64,000 nucleotides of DNA from Pyropia yezoensis (Eukaryota; Rhodophyta; Bangiophyceae; Bangiales; Bangiaceae). The stretch lies in NCBI GenBank assembly GCA_009829735.1, contig CM020618.1, positions 30,852,894 through 30,916,893 on the forward strand. The letters are read 5' to 3'. The position numbers and the translations under genes were made by a program. Below are positions 61,336-64,000 of the stretch, one piece after another (the stretch's first letter is position 1; each line of letters opens with the position of its first letter). The notes under the pieces were generated by a model. That model was not told where the DNA came from and searched no databases. It saw only the letters and a program-made list of their open reading frames with translations.

Positions 61336-64000
61336 TCGACGGACATTCTTCATCGAGCAAATGCTTTACAGTCTCGATACGCTACATGTCCTGTTTCCTA
61401 TTCTTCTTTGTCGCACTCGAGAGAACTGTGCGGTCTGCCTGCCATTGCGGCGCTGTTTTATCGCTGCCGATGTGGCGGTTTTCTTTTCATACCTGCCGAT
61501 GCGGTGTATTTTTGTGTACACATCCCTACCCCCGTACCTCTCCTGGCAGCCACTGGGTTCAGCAGTGAACAGAGAGCACCCTTGGTGTCGTGCTGCATAC
61601 GCAAGCCACGCTGGCGCCGGACGACTGCGGTGCCGCCGCCACCCAGGAATTTGAGGCGGCTGCGGTGCCACCATCACGGTTCAGCCGTCGCACATCCCGA
61701 CGCGCCTTGTCGCCCGGCACTGTATATGACCGGGAAGCGATGCAACAACATCGCAGTCGCAGCAGAGTCAGCCATGACAAAGTGGAAGCAAAACATACAG
61801 ATGCGCGCGGGCCCCAATCAAGGACACGCACTAACAATAAGCGTACTATCCCCCACACCCGTCGCCCACCCAAGTACTAGTTGGATGCAACGTCTCCTTC
61901 ACATCCCGTGATCAAACCGCGACAGGAGTCCCTGATTACTCCTTCCCCCCCAATCACCGCTGGTAGGCGTCCGATCTCCTCCCACTCGCCGACCCCATCG
62001 CGGGGGCGAGTCGATCCGTCGACCCCAGCGCGTCGGCCACCATGTCGCGGGCGCGGGGTCAATGTATGGGCGGCGGTCACGCTGCGGTCAGAGCGTGAGG
62101 GGTGGTGCCGTGGCAGCACCCACCCGCAGCGTCCTCCACCCTCAGCCCCCCCGCGTCTCGTCTTCCACTCACAAAACACCCCGCAACACACCGTTGAAGA
62201 ACGTACGGGAACGAATGCGACCGACGCCGGCACCACACAAATACGTACCGGCACAAAGTTGGCCGACGCCGACGGCGGTCGCGTCATCGCTCCCGCGGCA
62301 ACAGGGGAAGGGGCGGCAGAGGTGGGGGTGGGGGGGAGGGGGGAGGCTGGGAGACAAGCGCGGCGGCGGGGGGGGATGTCAAGCCACAACCCGCGCGATG
62401 GGCGGTGACGGCTCATGCCCATTCGCGAAGCCGATCTGTCAGCGCCGCTGACGTCGCCAATGGCAACGCCCCTGTAAAGATTTGCCCCTTAAATTCCCAC
62501 CCGGAACCCAGGGGATGTGGACTGGGACCTCTCCTTAGAGGTCCGGCCCCGAGAACTCCCCCCAAGACACATCAATTCCCCACTACCCTGGGCGACACCA
62601 CGCTGTATCCCTGACATTTGGCGGACGTCGGCCGACCGCACGAAAGCCGCCGTCAACGCACTGTCGGAACGCTGTCATGGACGTCGAAACTCGACAACGA
62701 GGAGCGAGTGACATCGTCGACCAACCACGGGCGGACATCCCCGTCTGTGCTGCCTGAATTTTATTCTCTGCGCTGCTTGAAAGCTGGCATCAAGGACCAG
62801 TCACATGATTCACCGACACTGAGGACACCACACATCCTCGCTGGCGGCTGAGTGCGATATGACTGGCTCGCCGGCTTTTCGATTGATTGAATTCGGCCAG
62901 CTGGTTGGTGACTGGCTGGCCGGTCAAGGGATTGATTGAATTTGGCCTTGCTGGCCCTTACAGCCGGTCGGACCTTCTGGCCGACCGGCGTTTGGAGCCG
63001 GCTGGTGGGGCGCGCTGGGCGCCAATCACGGAACCCCCTTCGTCTCGGGCAAACTGTGGCTGCACTCCTTTAGTGCGCACGCCCGCCCATGCTTTGTTCT
63101 GAGAGACATGCTTTGTTTCTGGACCGTTCTGTGCCTACCGGCGGTGCGATGGGGAAACGCATGCTTTGGGGCACCTCGGGTGCCCCGACGCGAGTATATA
63201 GTGAGTGGGTGTCGGCGCCACCGGGGGAGACGAGAGGGGCAACCACAGACACAGACCAAAGACACTGTTTACCTTTCGTACCCTCGATCCCCACTGACGT
63301 CGCGCCCATCTTCTTCCCCAGACCCACCCCCGTCCAGACCACCGTCCTTTTCCCCGTGCCCCGCCGCCCTATTGGCTGGCAGGGCCCGCTGACACCCCCA
63401 CGAGTACGTTGAGGGCTCCTCGGTTTTGGGTGGGTCCTCACAGCCCCCGTTGGAGTGGAGTCCCCGCCAGGCGACTCCACAGCCGCGACCGCCGCTGCCG
63501 CACCGATAGGCACACTCTGCGCATACAAGTGAGCGAAGACACACCACCGCGACAGCGGCAGGGTGGAAGGACGATAACTATACGAAGAGCAGCACATGAG
63601 CAGTGTACGTAGGCAGACGGGTGGTGCTCTATCGGTGACGCCGCTTCAAAGGTAGCTGAGAGACCCGGTTGACGTGTGGACGGCGGCAAAGTGAGGGAGA
63701 ATTACGGCCGACGGCGGAATCTCTGCTGACAGTGGATCAGTGTCCAATCGTAGTATCCTTTCGTGGTAGGGTCTCGCGATTTGGGCCTTCTCCCGAGTGG
63801 GTCCGGACGTTCGCGAGGCAAAACGACGTTGAGAGCTCGGAAAAGCTGCAAAGACAGGGCCAAGACAGGCCCCATCGAAATAGCGCTTGTCGCGCTTTCG
63901 ACGGGATCTCGATGGGCTGGGAACTCCAATGGAGGCCCTTTCGAAGCCCGTCGAGACGGGCGCTCGATGGGTCGATGGGCCGCGACGGGGCTCGACGGGA
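61336..64000. other. region without recognisable genes
   Basis: Two minus-strand frames could be coding but match nothing I know: 61877-62422 (181 codons, ATG at 62422, Arg/Pro-rich) and 63070-63597 (175 codons, ATG at 63597, with the plausible segments AAVAAVESPGGDSTPTGAVR and GLGKKMGATSVGIEGTKG). 62,870-62,950 repeats GATTGATTGAATT(C/T)GGCC. The last 150 bases repeat CGATGGG, CTCGACGGG and similar motifs, possibly the edge of another array. Confidence 0.4.

Overview
The window is GC-rich nuclear DNA from a eukaryote. Evidence: two genes are split by GT-AG introns (a PCC1-like gene and a HIRAN-domain gene), there are Ty3/gypsy chromodomain retrotransposons with LTRs, a DIRS-type reverse-transcriptase scrap, and pieces of Hsp70, CDC48 and an ABCC transporter. 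Host proteins are packed with Ala, Gly, Pro and Arg runs, and the DNA carries long G or C homopolymers. This style fits a GC-rich alga (a bangialean red alga is my guess), but nothing here proves the lineage.

Layout. 0-5.6 kb: an Hsp70-like gene leaving the left edge (minus) and two unrecognised ORFs facing each other. 5.7-10.4 kb: three tandem-repeat arrays surrounding a frameshifted 2-oxoglutarate-oxygenase-like gene. 10.4-18.9 kb: low-complexity ORFs of unknown function, several minisatellites, and copies of a dispersed ~100-150 bp block (here called R-block) that recurs six times in the same orientation at 10.4, 14.0, 18.35, 18.7, 32.4 and 35.8 kb, usually a few hundred bases before an ORF. 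18.9-20.04 kb: a DIRS-like RT fragment and a shrunken CDC48 pseudogene. 22.2-31.6 kb: a full-length 9,378-bp Ty3/gypsy chromovirus on the minus strand with 470-bp LTRs, a 5-bp target duplication, gag, pol, and an extra ORF on the opposite strand between pol and the 3' LTR. 32.9-33.5 kb: a two-exon HIRAN gene. 35.2-39.1 kb: a minisatellite and a two-ORF unit. 39.2-47.2 kb: a broken ABCC transporter, an ankyrin-repeat gene and a very long low-complexity ORF with a SUMO-interaction-like motif. 47.7-49.5 kb: a three-exon PCC1 (KEOPS subunit) gene on the minus strand. 49.8-53.4 kb: a DNA transposon with terminal inverted repeats. 55.8-61.3 kb: nested retroelements. A decayed, different gypsy element (minus) is cut by a copy of the 22-31 kb family (plus), whose LTR in turn holds an 817-bp non-autonomous DNA transposon. 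61.3-64 kb: no recognisable gene.

The window is therefore mainly mobile-element territory with a few host genes. The most noteworthy signal is that two different gypsy families share an extra tail-to-tail ORF on the strand opposite pol. A second theme is that many long frames are cut by one isolated stop codon; decay is the simplest explanation.
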